DNA of 64,000 nucleotides from Desulfovibrio mangrovi (GCF_026230175.1 NZ_CP104208.1:3883084-3947083); one strand, 5' to 3'; positions 45,286-59,014 are shown, counted from the stretch's first letter. The notes: generated by a model not told the origin, from the sequence alone. Numbers and translations are program-made.

Positions 45286-45319
45286 AGCCCCCGCAACCGG
45301 CAGGTTGCGGGGGCTTTGC
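45286..45319 (+). terminator. Terminator closing the virion operon
   Basis: Thirteen-bp stem AGCCCCCGCAACC/GGTTGCGGGGGCT, GGCA loop, then TTGCTTGC. The U tract is short, but the stem is strong. It lies between convergent genes. Confidence 0.8.
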
Positions 45320-45322
45320 TTG

Positions 45323-47359
45323 CTAGTATTTTTCAAACTCGCTGTCGTCAGTATCCATATCCAGACGCAGCTTGGGCTGCCTTACGGGAGCCGGCTGTCT
45401 GGCCGCCAGCGCCTTGGGCTTCGGTCTGGCAACATTGGCCTTTACGGAGCGGGCGGCGGGCAGCGCTCTGCGGGTGTCGCCGTCCACCTTGAAAAAGGCG
45501 ATGGTCTGCTGCAGCTGGATGGCCTGGGCTGACAGCTCTTCAGACGTTGAGGCCATCTCTTCCGAGGCGGAGGCATTCTGCTGAATGATCTGCTCAAGCT
45601 GGGAAATCGCCTTGTTCACCTGAAGGGCGCCATTGGCCTGTTCACTCGTACCGGCTGAAATCTCCTGCACCAGTTCTGCAGTGCGCTGTATTTCAGGAAC
45701 CAGTGCTGTCAGCATGGTGCCAGCCTTTTCCGCAATGCTGACGCTGTTGGAGGAAAGCTCGCTGATTTCAGCTGCGGCGTTGCCGGAGCGTTCGGCCAGT
45801 TTACGTACTTCGGCAGCCACAACAGCAAAGCCCTTACCGTGCTCACCGGCGCGGGCGGCTTCAATGGCGGCGTTCAGAGCCAGTAGGTTGGTCTGGCGGG
45901 CGATCTCTTCAATAATGGTGATCTTTTCCGCGATGTTTTTCATGGCCGAGACGGTCTGGTTCACAGCCGAACCGCTTTCTGAGGCGCTTGATGCAGCGGT
46001 ACGGGAAATCCTTTCCGTTTCCGATGCGTTCTCGGCATTCTGGGAGATGTTGGCAGTCATCTCTTCCATGGAAGCAGATATTTCTTCTATGGAAGCGGCC
46101 TGTTCGGTTGCTCCCTGTGACAGCGTTTGTGACGTGCCGGAAAGCTCTTCGCTGCCAGCAGCCACGTTTTCCGCTCCGCTTTCGATGGAGGAAGCCACGT
46201 CCTGGAGTTTATTAACCATGGAACGCAGGGATTCTGCCAGCATGCCGATTTCGTCTTTCTGGTTCACGTCAAGTGTGGCTGTGAGGTCGCCCGTGGCCAC
46301 AACTTCGGCAAAGTCCACGCCTTTCTTCAGCGGGCCGATGATGCCGCGCGCGATGATGACGGCGAGCAAAAGTCCCAGCACGACGGCAGCAGAGCCGCTG
46401 ACAAGCACTACGCTACGAGTCGCTTCAGCGGCATGCAGCATGGTTTCGTCCGTCATGATGTTTTCGGACGTGATGCTCTTGACGTTATTGAGAAGGGTTT
46501 GCACCTGCTCAAGAGCCGGCATGGTTTCCGTCACAAAAATATGCTTTGCTTTGTTGAGCCCTTCAGCGCGTTTCACATACTCGTTTATGACGGTATCAAG
46601 CTGGCTTATGGTCGCCTCGGCAAACGGGTCCGTTTCCGAATGGTACATGCGTATGGCTTCATCACGATGTCCGGCGGAAAGTAGCCGCCCAAGTTTGGCG
46701 CCGCTTTGGTGGAGTTTCTGGTGAGGTTCGTAGATGGGAGAAATCAGTCCTGCAAACTGGATGTCGGCCTTGATCCGGTTCTGGATATCGTCGGAATAGA
46801 GCCAACGACCAAGACCACATTGAGTATGGTCCAGCTGAACACTGAGCGTTGTAACGGCGGGGTTGGTAACCGCATCAAGCACAGTCTTCATCCAGACAAG
46901 GTGGTCCAGCTTCTTTTCATACATGAAGTTGAGCAGACTCATGTCGGCAGGGAGATATGCCTTCTGAATGGCAATGGCGGACTGGTGCAGGTGTTTATGG
47001 GGGGCTTCAATGTCCTTCAGGACAGATGCAAGCTGTGGGACCAGGTGCTCGGCATCCTTGCGGCCCTGCCCGTAATACCATTTCCCGAACCCGCATAATG
47101 TAGGATCTGTCTGAACGCTAAGAGTGTGCACTGTATCATCGGAGAGTAGTAGCTGTACTTTTTCAGCCCACTTGAGATGATCAACAGTTTTTTGCACGAC
47201 ATCAGCTTTTAGCTCGTTGCCGTGTATAACCTCTTCGGCATTGCGAACAATAGTTCCTATTCCGATTACGGACCATATTACCAAACCGCTAAGTAACAGG
47301 AGGATTGAACCGAAGCCGATACCAAATTTGCCCTTCAATCCGATGTTTTTCCAGTTCAC
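45323..47359 (-). CDS. Methyl-accepting chemotaxis protein with two CZB domains
   Basis: A 678-residue chemoreceptor. First membrane helix residues ~14-38; second ~315-340. Between them lie two CZB zinc-binding domains: first with H61, C89, H121 and H125; second with H153, C181, H213 and H217 (both HLxW...CGxGxW...PHxxLHQS). HAMP and a full MCP signalling domain follow (methylation helices, [18 protein letters not shown] hairpin). The last residues are EFEKY, resembling the C-terminal pentapeptide that binds CheR/CheB. CZB domains usually lie in the cytoplasm. The gene is transcribed alone. Confidence 0.93.
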   Translation of the reverse strand: MNWKNIGLKGKFGIGFGSILLLLSGLVIWSVIGIGTIVRNAEEVIHGNELKADVVQKTVDHLKWAEKVQLLLSDDTVHTLSVQTDPTLCGFGKWYYGQGRKDAEHLVPQLASVLKDIEAPHKHLHQSAIAIQKAYLPADMSLLNFMYEKKLDHLVWMKTVLDAVTNPAVTTLSVQLDHTQCGLGRWLYSDDIQNRIKADIQFAGLISPIYEPHQKLHQSGAKLGRLLSAGHRDEAIRMYHSETDPFAEATISQLDTVINEYVKRAEGLNKAKHIFVTETMPALEQVQTLLNNVKSITSENIMTDETMLHAAEATRSVVLVSGSAAVVLGLLLAVIIARGIIGPLKKGVDFAEVVATGDLTATLDVNQKDEIGMLAESLRSMVNKLQDVASSIESGAENVAAGSEELSGTSQTLSQGATEQAASIEEISASMEEMTANISQNAENASETERISRTAASSASESGSAVNQTVSAMKNIAEKITIIEEIARQTNLLALNAAIEAARAGEHGKGFAVVAAEVRKLAERSGNAAAEISELSSNSVSIAEKAGTMLTALVPEIQRTAELVQEISAGTSEQANGALQVNKAISQLEQIIQQNASASEEMASTSEELSAQAIQLQQTIAFFKVDGDTRRALPAARSVKANVARPKPKALAARQPAPVRQPKLRLDMDTDDSEFEKY

Positions 47360-47486
47360 ACGCTACTCCTTGCCTTGTAAAATGTATCTGTCGTCCTATA
47401 TTCCCCCCGGATCGACAGACTTGCCCTGCGATTGATTACTACGCTAAATGTCAACTATCATAAAGAGTAGAAATAACTTTATAATG

Positions 47487-47515
47487 AAAAAGCGCCGTAC
47501 ATTGCACGGCGCTTT
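47487..47515 (-). terminator. Terminator after the TetR gene (minus strand)
   Basis: Stem AAAGCGCCGT/ACGGCGCTTT with a 7-base loop; followed on the minus strand by TTTTTCATT. Confidence 0.9.
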
Positions 47516-47536
47516 CAACTTGCATTCAGACCAAGT

Positions 47537-48121
47537 CTACTTGTTGGAAAGCAGTCTGGTGTAACTTTCGATGACGTTTTTGAGGATATCATCAGAAGAT
47601 TCGATGAATCCGAAATGAACTGCCCTTACAAGACCTACCATGGTGCTCATGAGCATGTCGGCGAATTCCTGTGCGGATACATCGGAGCGGATGGTGCCTT
47701 CCTTCTTTCCTTCCTCGATGGCTTCCTTCAGGTAGTTGGTGACGTAGCTGTAGATTTCCTTGATCTGGAGGAACACGTCGTCATGGCGCTGACCATAGCG
47801 GGTGGGCGCATCGCGGAAGATAAGGCTGAACTCCATGTTGTTCTTCTTGACGAACACGTAGAAGGACTTGATGACGGATTCCAGCTTTTCAAGGGCGTTT
47901 TCAGGGCCACGAACCTCAAGGTACTTTTCGATATCGCTGATAAGCTGGGTCTTCACGTTGTTGATGAGGGTGAAGAAGATATCGTCCTTGGTCTGGAAAT
48001 GACGGAAGATGGTGCCTTCGGCAACCCCTGCCTCTTTGGCCAGAAGGCTGGTGGGGGTGTTGTTGAAACCGCGCTCGGCGAAAAGGCGAGCGGCTGTTTC
48101 CAGTATTACATCGCGTTTCAT
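47537..48121 (-). CDS. TetR/AcrR family regulator
   Basis: A 194-residue regulator. Residues 5-50 form the helix-turn-helix (ILETAARLFAERGFNNTP, AGVAEGTIFRHFQTKDDI). The C-terminal ligand domain carries long helices and resembles repressors of fatty-acid or efflux genes, but the ligand is unknown. The start is well defined, and it has its own terminator. No obvious target gene is adjacent. Confidence 0.93.
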   Translation of the reverse strand: MKRDVILETAARLFAERGFNNTPTSLLAKEAGVAEGTIFRHFQTKDDIFFTLINNVKTQLISDIEKYLEVRGPENALEKLESVIKSFYVFVKKNNMEFSLIFRDAPTRYGQRHDDVFLQIKEIYSYVTNYLKEAIEEGKKEGTIRSDVSAQEFADMLMSTMVGLVRAVHFGFIESSDDILKNVIESYTRLLSNK

Positions 48122-48399
48122 GTTCTATCCCTTATATGGCTTGCCCGTCTTCAAGGTGAGACAGGCTGATGGATCGTGCTCGTGTATAGTATTGCAGTTG
48201 TTATATCAGGTAGCGGTGGACTATTAATTTTAAGTGTTCACTCACGCAGTTTGGATACCCCTATCGTTTCGCCTTGTCAACGTTACGAAGGGCAAAAATC
48301 AAGCAGTGTCCTATGTAAGCGGGTGAATGCGCAAAGGGGCCAATCGCCCAGTGGCGAAGCCACGGGCGGTGTTGGCCTGTTTGAGCAGGCAGGTCTACC
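48122..48399. other. Intergenic region with a long hairpin
   Basis: 278 bases holding the promoter of the TetR gene and, at 48338-48377, the terminator-like hairpin listed next. No gene seen. Confidence 0.5.
48338..48377 (-). terminator. Long hairpin after the hybrid kinase (minus strand)
   Basis: Nested stems GGCCAA/TTGGCC, CGCCC/GGGCG and GTGGC/GCCAC with a short loop form one long hairpin just past the kinase stop. The following U tract is poor (CCCTTTG), so termination may be partial. Confidence 0.6.
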
Positions 48400-51393
48400 T
48401 TACCGGATGTTGCGGTCTTCCGATGCGGACATGGCCTTGTGCATGCGATAGATGTCCGTAAGCGCGCGGTTGTTACGCTGTGCCATGTTCTCGAGTTCGG
48501 GCAGCAGGTTCAGTATGGCATCAAGGTCGTCAGCAAGCGCGGCTCTCTCGACACAGCGGGCCATACGTTCAAGAACGCGCAGGCCGAAGCTGGAGGCAGT
48601 GCCTGCCAGACGCCCGGCAGCTTCCTGAACGCCCAAGGGGCTGCCGTTGCGCACACTTCTGTGCGCATCGGCCAGAGCTTCATCTATACTTTCCAGCAGT
48701 CCTGGTACAAGCGGCAGCAGGCTGGAATCCAGCGTAGGCATGTCACCTTCCGTCCGCACTGCGATCTCCGGTTCCGGAGCGGGGCTGGGGGGGGGGGCGG
48801 GTGCAGGGGCTGGGACCGGCTTTTGCAAAAGGGCAGCAGGGAGCGTTTGCTCTTCCTGCGGAAGGCGATCTGAGCCTGTTTCCGCATCGGAATGATACAG
48901 CACAGTGTTCTGGTGCAGGGCTTCCGCGGGAGCAGCCTTTTTTTGCGGGGCGACTCCGATCCTTTCTATGGTTGTATGTCCGGTGACGAGAGAATCGTCC
49001 GTTTCTTCTGCGGCGGTTGCAGGTGGTGCAAGGCGGGTAACCACCTCAAGAAGACGCATGCGTGACAGCGGCTTCAGAAGGGTTGCCGTACAACCGGCTT
49101 CAAGCATGCGCGCGCTTTCCTCGGGGCGGGCGGCAAGCGCCAGAATGGGGGCGGCACTGAGTCCTTGCTGCGATTCGATGGTTCGGATGGCCTGCACGGC
49201 ATGCGTACCGCCAAGGCCGGGCATGTCGGCATCAATCAGCACCATGCCGTAAGGCTGATTCTGGTACCGCTCTATGGCTTCTTCACCGGTTCGGGCTTCT
49301 TCAAGCACGTACGGTAACCCTTCAAGGAAGAAGCGCACGAGCTGTCTGTTGCTGGCCACATCATCTGCGACAAGAATACGATTTGCCTGTGGTTTTGGCG
49401 GCTTGCTGAAGGGGGAATAGGCGCTGAACTCATCTTCTCGTGCCATTGAAGCGATCTGCACGTCTCCCGGCAAGGGGAGCAGGCGTACGGTGAAGCTTAC
49501 CTCGGTACCATGGCTGGGACTGGATTGCAGGCAGATATGACCGCCCATCAATCCGATGAGGTCTCTGGCAATGGTGAGGCCGAGGCCGGAACCGCTGTAT
49601 CTTCCGGTTCCGGAATCCGGACTGAGGCAGAACTCTTCAAATACGGCATATTGATTCTGTAGCGGAATGCTGATGCCGTTGTCCTTGATGGTGAAGAGCA
49701 GATAGCCTGCATTGGTGCTTTCCGGTACGCGTGAGACCTTGAAGCTTACCGTTCCTCTGTCCGAAAAGCGCACGGCGTTGCCGAGCAGATTGAGCAGTAC
49801 CTGCAACAGACGGTCGGCATCACCGCTGTATTTCACATGTAAATGGGGTTCCATGTACCATGAAAGGTTCAGCCCTTTCTGTTCTGCAAGCGGCAGTATG
49901 ATGTCATGTGCTTCAACAAGAATGTGCTGCAGGTCAAAGGGCCTCTGTTTCAGGTGCATGCGCCCTTTGCTTATGCGGTTGGCATCAAGCAGGTCGTTTA
50001 TCAGGGTGGAAAGGTTGCCTGCCGCTGCCTGCATAGTCCGTACTTTTTTCATGGCATCAGCATCAAGAGGAGCAAGACTCAGCGTTTCTGCCGCGTTGCA
50101 TATGGCATGCAGGGGGGTGCGCAGGTCGTGGCTGACTCTGGCTACCAACTCCTGAGATGCTGCACCTGGTGCATTTTTCTGGGTGGGAGGGGTCTGCCTG
50201 GAGGTATCTGGAGAGCGTTTGACCAGAGGCAGGGAGACAAGCGGAGTGAGAATAAGCAGTCCCAGCGCAGCACCTGCAAAGGGAATCATGGCTGCAAGTC
50301 GTGCGGATTCAGGCGAGGACACGGGGGCAAATACTGTAAAGGCACCTGAGGCCGTGATGAGACAGGCGAGCAGATAACGTTTGGCGCCTGGTAGCTTGGC
50401 GTGGCTGCATTGCAGTGCCGGAATGGCGGTGGGGAGTGCCAGAACAGGCCATAGCGGCAGCAGACGGACAAGGCTGCTGCATCCGGGAATGAGCGGAGCT
50501 ACAGCAAGGACGGCACCGAACACAGAGAGGCCGCGTAACGTTGCATCAACAGAGGGCTTCTTGTCCCACGTATTGAGAATGTGTCTGCCCACATGTGGCA
50601 GAAGCACGAGTGCAAGCCCGGGCGTGAGAAAAGCCCATGCGGAGGAAAAAGGGAGGCCGCCTGCGGGGGCTGGGGGCGGGCCGGACGCGCTATGCAGCAG
50701 CATCAGGCCGCCGTAAAGACCGAGCCAGAAGCGGCTTTCGCCGCGTCCCATGGCGAACATCAGGAAATTTAGCATGACAAGACCTGCGACCAGCCCCGTG
50801 ATTCCCTCCATGTAGGAAGGGGCGTGGCGCAGCGGTGCACTGGCCTTGCGGAGTTGCAATGAAGGGTAGAACCATAAGCCGGTCGGACCCGCGATGCGTA
50901 CATAGCAAGTAACTGTTCCATCGGGGGGGACAGGAAGAGGAAACTGGGCGGGGCCTGCTGCGGAAAGGGACTGCCAGCCTGTGGGCCAGGCTGAACTTTC
51001 GTCCGCGTAATGGGGGACGAAAAGCTGCACTCCGCCGGGTTGGGCAGAGCCAAGATCAAGAACCGGGTAGAGCATCTCCTCACTCAGTCGGCCGGTTTTG
51101 TCGGCTTCCAGCGTCAGTCGCAACCAACTTGCCGCAGTGCCTCCGGAAACGTTGCGGAAGGCAAGCGGCGTGAATTTTTGTATGTAAGCGGCAGAGGCTA
51201 CCTGCTCAATGGTCAGTTGACCGTGCGGGTCTTCAAGAGCGTCGATGTGAGGGCGTAAAGGAAGGGAACTCATGACGACGGAAAGTGGAACAGCAGGCGA
51301 GCTGGCGCCAAATGCCGTGCAATATGACATCGCGCAAAACAGTATGATGATAAGAATGCGGAAGCTCTGTCGGGCCGCTACTGATACAGTCAT
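48400..51393 (-). CDS. 7TM hybrid sensor kinase with receiver and degenerate Hpt domain
   Basis: A 997-residue protein. Signal segment, extracellular 7TMR-DISM-type domain (about 30-180), seven membrane helices (about 185-375), HisKA with SHDLRTPLHAICNAAE (His422), HATPase (DNGISIPLQNQ, GSGLGLTIA), a receiver with Asp721 (LIDADMPG), a Pro-rich linker and a C-terminal Hpt-like domain. In the last, the AHxLKG motif reads AAGRLAG, so the phosphorylatable His is Gly927. The ATG at 51393 has GAGG upstream; an earlier ATG at 51414 is weaker. No response regulator gene is adjacent. Confidence 0.9.
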   Translation of the reverse strand: MTVSVAARQSFRILIIILFCAMSYCTAFGASSPAVPLSVVMSSLPLRPHIDALEDPHGQLTIEQVASAAYIQKFTPLAFRNVSGGTAASWLRLTLEADKTGRLSEEMLYPVLDLGSAQPGGVQLFVPHYADESSAWPTGWQSLSAAGPAQFPLPVPPDGTVTCYVRIAGPTGLWFYPSLQLRKASAPLRHAPSYMEGITGLVAGLVMLNFLMFAMGRGESRFWLGLYGGLMLLHSASGPPPAPAGGLPFSSAWAFLTPGLALVLLPHVGRHILNTWDKKPSVDATLRGLSVFGAVLAVAPLIPGCSSLVRLLPLWPVLALPTAIPALQCSHAKLPGAKRYLLACLITASGAFTVFAPVSSPESARLAAMIPFAGAALGLLILTPLVSLPLVKRSPDTSRQTPPTQKNAPGAASQELVARVSHDLRTPLHAICNAAETLSLAPLDADAMKKVRTMQAAAGNLSTLINDLLDANRISKGRMHLKQRPFDLQHILVEAHDIILPLAEQKGLNLSWYMEPHLHVKYSGDADRLLQVLLNLLGNAVRFSDRGTVSFKVSRVPESTNAGYLLFTIKDNGISIPLQNQYAVFEEFCLSPDSGTGRYSGSGLGLTIARDLIGLMGGHICLQSSPSHGTEVSFTVRLLPLPGDVQIASMAREDEFSAYSPFSKPPKPQANRILVADDVASNRQLVRFFLEGLPYVLEEARTGEEAIERYQNQPYGMVLIDADMPGLGGTHAVQAIRTIESQQGLSAAPILALAARPEESARMLEAGCTATLLKPLSRMRLLEVVTRLAPPATAAEETDDSLVTGHTTIERIGVAPQKKAAPAEALHQNTVLYHSDAETGSDRLPQEEQTLPAALLQKPVPAPAPAPPPSPAPEPEIAVRTEGDMPTLDSSLLPLVPGLLESIDEALADAHRSVRNGSPLGVQEAAGRLAGTASSFGLRVLERMARCVERAALADDLDAILNLLPELENMAQRNNRALTDIYRMHKAMSASEDRNIR

Positions 51394-51494
51394 GAAGTCC
51401 TCGATACAGGTCATGGAGAGAATTTATTTGTTTTTATGGGGAACTGGAGTTTTTGTCCATCTGCTTGGACATAAGCTCCGCTGCCAGAATGAAA

Positions 51495-51536
51495 TAACCG
51501 CCCTGCGGGGCAGGGCGGCTGTCATCGGGCGGTTAT
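51495..51536 (-). terminator. Terminator after the TPR gene (minus strand)
   Basis: Stem CCGCCCTGC/GCAGGGCGG (51498-51518) followed on the minus strand by TTATTTCATT. The arms also fit a longer nested stem with the GGGCGGTTAT at 51527-51536. Confidence 0.8.
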
Positions 51537-51540
51537 GCAG

Positions 51541-52185
51541 CTATTTGGAATGCTGCTTGATCAGTTCCGTAATGGGCATGCCATTGGGGGCCTTGGCATT
51601 GGGATTGATGGCGAGAAGTTCCTGCCATGCGGCGATGGCGGCTTCCTTCTGCTTCAGGTCATGCATGAGTACGATTCCCTTGTTGAATCGGGACTGTTCA
51701 TGCTTGGGATCAAGTGCGGATGCTTTGCCGAATTGCTCAAGGGCCTTCTCAGGCTCTCCGTTGCGGCGGTACATGACGCCAAGGTCGGTCAGCACATTGG
51801 CGTTGCCGGGAGCAAGTTCAAGTGCCTTGGTATATGCGGCGATGGCCGGCTTGGGCTTGTCGCTGTCAAAATAGGCATGGCCAAGATGTATCCAGGCTTC
51901 CACATTAGCGGGGTCTTCGCGGGTGATTTTTTCATACTTCAGAATCTGCGCGGCAAGTCCGGGGTCAACCTGAGGTTGCTGGGTTTGCTGTGCGGGCGCA
52001 GCCTGTTGTTGGGACTGCACAACATGTGTTGGCGTTGGGGTATATATTGTCGTGAGAAGGTTGCCCAGATACAGACCGAGAACCAGCGCGATGCCGACGG
52101 AGACATACAAGGTTCCCTTGCTGACGTAACGGCCTTCCTGAACCTGACGTGCTATTTCCTGCATTTCCTGCTTGCTAAGAGACAT
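51541..52185 (-). CDS. Membrane-anchored TPR protein
   Basis: A 214-residue protein. Cytoplasmic N-terminal helix, one membrane helix near residues 25-46 (LYVSVGIALVLGLYLGNLL), a Gln/Pro/Ala-rich linker, then about three TPR units (AWIHLGHAYFDSDKPKPAIAAYTKALEL; LGVMYRRNGEPEKALEQFGKA). Similar to CcmI/CcmH-type TPR modules but without a known partner nearby. The ATG at 52185 (GAAGGAAA upstream) is preferred to far upstream starts. Confidence 0.85.
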   Translation of the reverse strand: MSLSKQEMQEIARQVQEGRYVSKGTLYVSVGIALVLGLYLGNLLTTIYTPTPTHVVQSQQQAAPAQQTQQPQVDPGLAAQILKYEKITREDPANVEAWIHLGHAYFDSDKPKPAIAAYTKALELAPGNANVLTDLGVMYRRNGEPEKALEQFGKASALDPKHEQSRFNKGIVLMHDLKQKEAAIAAWQELLAINPNAKAPNGMPITELIKQHSK

Positions 52186-52408
52186 GTGGTTTCCTTCAGT
52201 GATGTATGCGATGTTCAAGAGTGGAGGGGCGTTGCCCGCAGAAATTGCCCATCGGCAGCGTAGGGTGTTGCGCCAACCGAACGACAATTTACATATATGC
52301 CAAGCCTAGTTGGAAGACAAACCCGAAGATTAGGTAAAACTTTTGAGTATGTTCAGTAGTCATTTCGGTGGATTATGGTGATGATTTCAGAAAATACGAA
52401 AAACCTTG

Positions 52409-52437
52409 TTGACGACAGGGCGGGATTTGCATAGATA
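52409..52437 (+). promoter_or_regulatory. rrnA promoter P1
   Basis: TTGACG (52409-52414), 17-base spacer, TAGATA (52432-52437). Transcription would begin about 52443, exactly where sequence identity with operon B begins. Confidence 0.7.
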
Positions 52438-52442
52438 CAGCC

Positions 52443-52460
52443 TCCCTGCTGCGGCAGGGA
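52443..52460 (+). other. 5'-end hairpin of the rRNA A transcript
   Basis: TCCCTGC/GCAGGGA with TGCG loop, positioned at the predicted P1 start. The same hairpin occurs at 58699-58716 in operon B. Confidence 0.55.
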
Positions 52461-52757
52461 CAGTTCTTTCACAGCACGAGTTCTTCTATCTCCCTTGCAT
52501 ATAAGGTAATCGGTCGAATGATCGGTTCCGGCAGAGCGAAGTGGGGCACCTGAAAAAGTTTGAAAAACAGCTTGACGGTGAACGCGAAGCTCTGTTGAAG
52601 CTGCCTCTCGCTTTGGCGAGAAGTTCTTTCACAAGCGCAAGGGCGTCACATCCGGGTTTCACCCCGACCGCATGAGTCATTCTTGAGAATGCCTCATGAA
52701 GCCGCAAGGTTCAGGTCGAGAGGCTGAAACGGCTTCAAAAAAAGTTGAAAAAAGATG

Positions 52758-52786
52758 TTGACGGGGCGACGAGGAAGTGACATAAG
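52758..52786 (+). promoter_or_regulatory. rrnA promoter P2
   Basis: TTGACG (52758-52763), 17-base spacer, CATAAG (52781-52786), conserved in operon B. It would be the proximal promoter. Confidence 0.6.
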
Positions 52787-52826
52787 CACCCCTCGCCGCT
52801 ACGGAAAACGCCGTGCGGAACTTGAG

Positions 52827-52839
52827 GTTCTTTGACAAT
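52827..52839 (+). promoter_or_regulatory. boxA-like antitermination element, leader A
   Basis: GGTTCTTTGACAA resembles the rRNA boxA consensus TGCTCTTTAACA. A second copy (GCTCTTTGACAA) lies in the 16S-23S spacer at 54505-54516. Confidence 0.6.
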
Positions 52840-52856
52840 TAAATAGCGAGTTGGAC
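52837..52856 (+). other. 16S processing stem, left arm (operon A)
   Basis: AATTAAATAGCGAGTTGGAC is a perfect 20-base complement of 54471-54490, flanking the 16S gene; a likely RNase III site. Confidence 0.85.
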
Positions 52857-52918
52857 AGAAAGATATCAGCTAGCGTGATTAAGGGAATTAGCCCCCTTGA
52901 TCATGAAGACACAGATTT

Positions 52919-54461
<1,543 letters not shown>

Positions 54462-54634
54462 AGGAAATTTGTCCAACTCGCTATTTAATTGCAAGGAGCT
54501 TCACGCTCTTTGACAAGTGAATGGTTGGTAGCACGCACCACGCAAGTGATGCATGTACTCCAAGTATACACTTGGCTGAGGCTTTTGTGCCTCTGCTCAT
54601 TGACAATCGATAGGGACGGAAAGGAAGTCTAAGA
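54462..54634 (+). other. 16S-23S spacer A, no tRNA
   Basis: A 173-base spacer holding the right arm of the 16S stem (54471-54490), a boxA-like GCTCTTTGACAA and the left arm of the 23S stem (54610-54627). It contains no tRNA gene; the tRNA-Ile and tRNA-Ala normally found here are absent. Confidence 0.85.
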
Positions 54635-57563
<2,929 letters not shown>

Positions 57564-57675
57564 TACTAAAATCTTCCTTTCCTCCCTATTTGATTCAAAT
57601 TTTGGGTCAAGTCGCCGATGTGGCAACGGGGTAAATACCGTTCGCCTTCCCGACAGACGCAGACCCGAGAACTTT

Positions 57676-57793
57676 GTCTTGGTGGCCATGGAGGCGGGGG
57701 TACACCCGATCCCATTCCGAACTCGGAAGTTAAGCCCGCCATCGCCGATGATACTGCCAGGGAGCTGGTGGGAAAGTAGGCCGCCGCCAAGAC
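57676..57793 (+). rRNA. rrf: 5S ribosomal RNA, operon A
   Basis: About 118 bases from GTCTTGGTGGCCATGGAGGC to GGCCGCCGCCAAGAC with the terminal complementary arms; contains the conserved CCGAACTCGGAAGTTAAGC loop. Confidence 0.95.
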
Positions 57794-57807
57794 TTATTTC
57801 CAGAACG

Positions 57808-57842
57808 AAAAACTCCGGTAACCGATGAGGGCCGGAGTTTTT
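57808..57842 (+). terminator. Terminator of rRNA operon A
   Basis: Stem AAAAACTCCGG/CCGGAGTTTTT with a 13-base loop, then CTGTTTTG. Lies 15 bases after the 5S gene. Confidence 0.93.
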
Positions 57843-58660
57843 CTGTTTTGGGGATAGTGCGTTATCCTTCCATCCTTTCCTCTTATTCCTTCCTATTCCT
57901 TTTACCTTTGTCATGCATTGTGTATAGGGCCTTGGTCTGTGCTGGCTTGATTGGGCTTTCATCGACTACATTGAGTCTTAGCTCGTATTGCCCGTTGCCG
58001 CCTTCCGCGGGACCAGAAGGGCCTCAGCCGGGCGGTGCCCGCCCTCAGCAAGGCCCCTCTGGACTCCCCTGCCTCGCCCCAGCTGTCCGTTGAAAGGGCA
58101 CCCATCCCGCCGAGGAAGCGAAGCGCTTCCAATCGGCCTCACGTTGTGTTTGGGGGGGGAAAGCAAGGGGCATTTTCCTTTCATTGCTTTCCCCTTGAGT
58201 GAATAGGACCTTGGTCTGTGCTGGCTTGATTGGGCTTTCATCGACTACAATAAGCACGGTGCAGTCTATCCCGTTGTTGCCTCCGGCGGCCAGAAGGGCC
58301 TCAGCCGGGCGGTGCCCGCCCTCAGCAAGGCCCCTCTGGACTCCCCTGCCTCGCCCAGGCTGTCCGCTGAAAGGGCACCCATCCAGCCGTGGAAGCGAAG
58401 CGCTTCCAATCGGCCTCACGTTTTGTGAGGGGAGCAGGGGCATTTTCCTCTCTTCGCTTTCCCTTTGAATGTGTCTGGGGCGGTTCTGTCTGCTTGCGAT
58501 GGCGGAGGTAGGGAGAACTCCTGTGAAGTTTCATGTTGGAGATATCGTACACGCGTCACAACCAGCCCTCATTATCTCGGGTTTATTGGGCATTCCTAAC
58601 AGTCTGAATTGTTGAAGTATTTCACGGGTGGATCTGTGTTTCTGATTCATTTTTCAAAAC
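57843..58660. other. Inter-operon region with tandem repeats
   Basis: 818 bases between the two rRNA operons with no convincing gene. Most of it is the ~279-bp tandem repeat listed next. Short open frames on both strands share the repeated sequence and lack ribosome sites. Confidence 0.6.
57924..58470. repeat. Tandem ~279-bp direct repeat, two copies
   Basis: Copy 1 is about 57924-58202 and copy 2 about 58203-58470. Both start ATAGG(G/A)CCTTGGTCTGTG. They share long identical blocks, including GAAGGGCCTCAGCCGGGCGG and GCTTCCAATCGGCCTCACGT, and differ by small substitutions and indels in between. The unit is GC-rich with internal hairpins (GGAAGCG/CGCTTCC). No terminal inverted repeats or transposase gene. 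It resembles dispersed intergenic repeats rather than a gene; function unknown. Confidence 0.8.
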
Positions 58661-58664
58661 CTCA

Positions 58665-58693
58665 TTGACAGTATCAGCGCTTTTACGTAAACA
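58665..58693 (+). promoter_or_regulatory. rrnB promoter P1
   Basis: TTGACA (58665-58670), 17-base spacer, TAAACA (58688-58693). Sequence differs from rrnA P1, but both place the same transcript start hairpin 5 bases after the -10 box. Confidence 0.7.
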
Positions 58694-58698
58694 CTCCT

Positions 58699-58716
58699 TC
58701 CCTGCTGCGGCAGGGA
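58699..58716 (+). other. 5'-end hairpin of the rRNA B transcript
   Basis: Same TCCCTGC/GCAGGGA stem as at 52443-52460, at the predicted P1 start. Confidence 0.55.
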
Positions 58717-59014
58717 CAGTTCTTTCACAGCACGAATTCTTCTATCTCCCTTGCATATAAGGTAATCGGTCGAATGATCGATTCCGGCAGAGCAGAGCGG
58801 GACACCTGAGAAAAGTTTGAAAAACAGCTTGACGGTGAACGCGAAGCTCTGTAGAAGCTGCCTCTCGCTTCGGCGAGAAGTTCTTTTACAAACGCAAGGG
58901 CGTCACATCCGGGTTTCACCCCGACCGCATGAGTCAATCTTGAGAATGCCTCATGAAGCCGCAAGGTTCAGGTCGAGCGGCTGAAACGGCTTCAAAAAAA
59001 GTTGAAAAAAGATG

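Larger units (their letters stand above)
52186..52918. other. rRNA operon A promoter and leader region
   Basis: 733 bases with no gene. The right half is the rRNA leader with two promoters, a boxA-like element and half of the 16S processing stem, listed separately. Part of the leader, from ~52443, is shared with operon B. Confidence 0.7.

Noticed and set aside
52486..52707. 73-codon minus-strand frame in the rRNA leader, repeated at 58725-58964
   Set aside because: Its repetition follows from the shared leader sequence; no ribosome site, and it runs against the rRNA promoters.
54462..54634. Possible tRNA genes in the 16S-23S spacer
   Set aside because: No cloverleaf, TTCGA-type T-loop or anticodon arm could be found in either spacer.
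57978..58552. Small repeated proteins encoded in the inter-operon repeat
   Set aside because: Frames differ between the two copies, lack ribosome sites and follow the DNA repeat; treated as non-coding.
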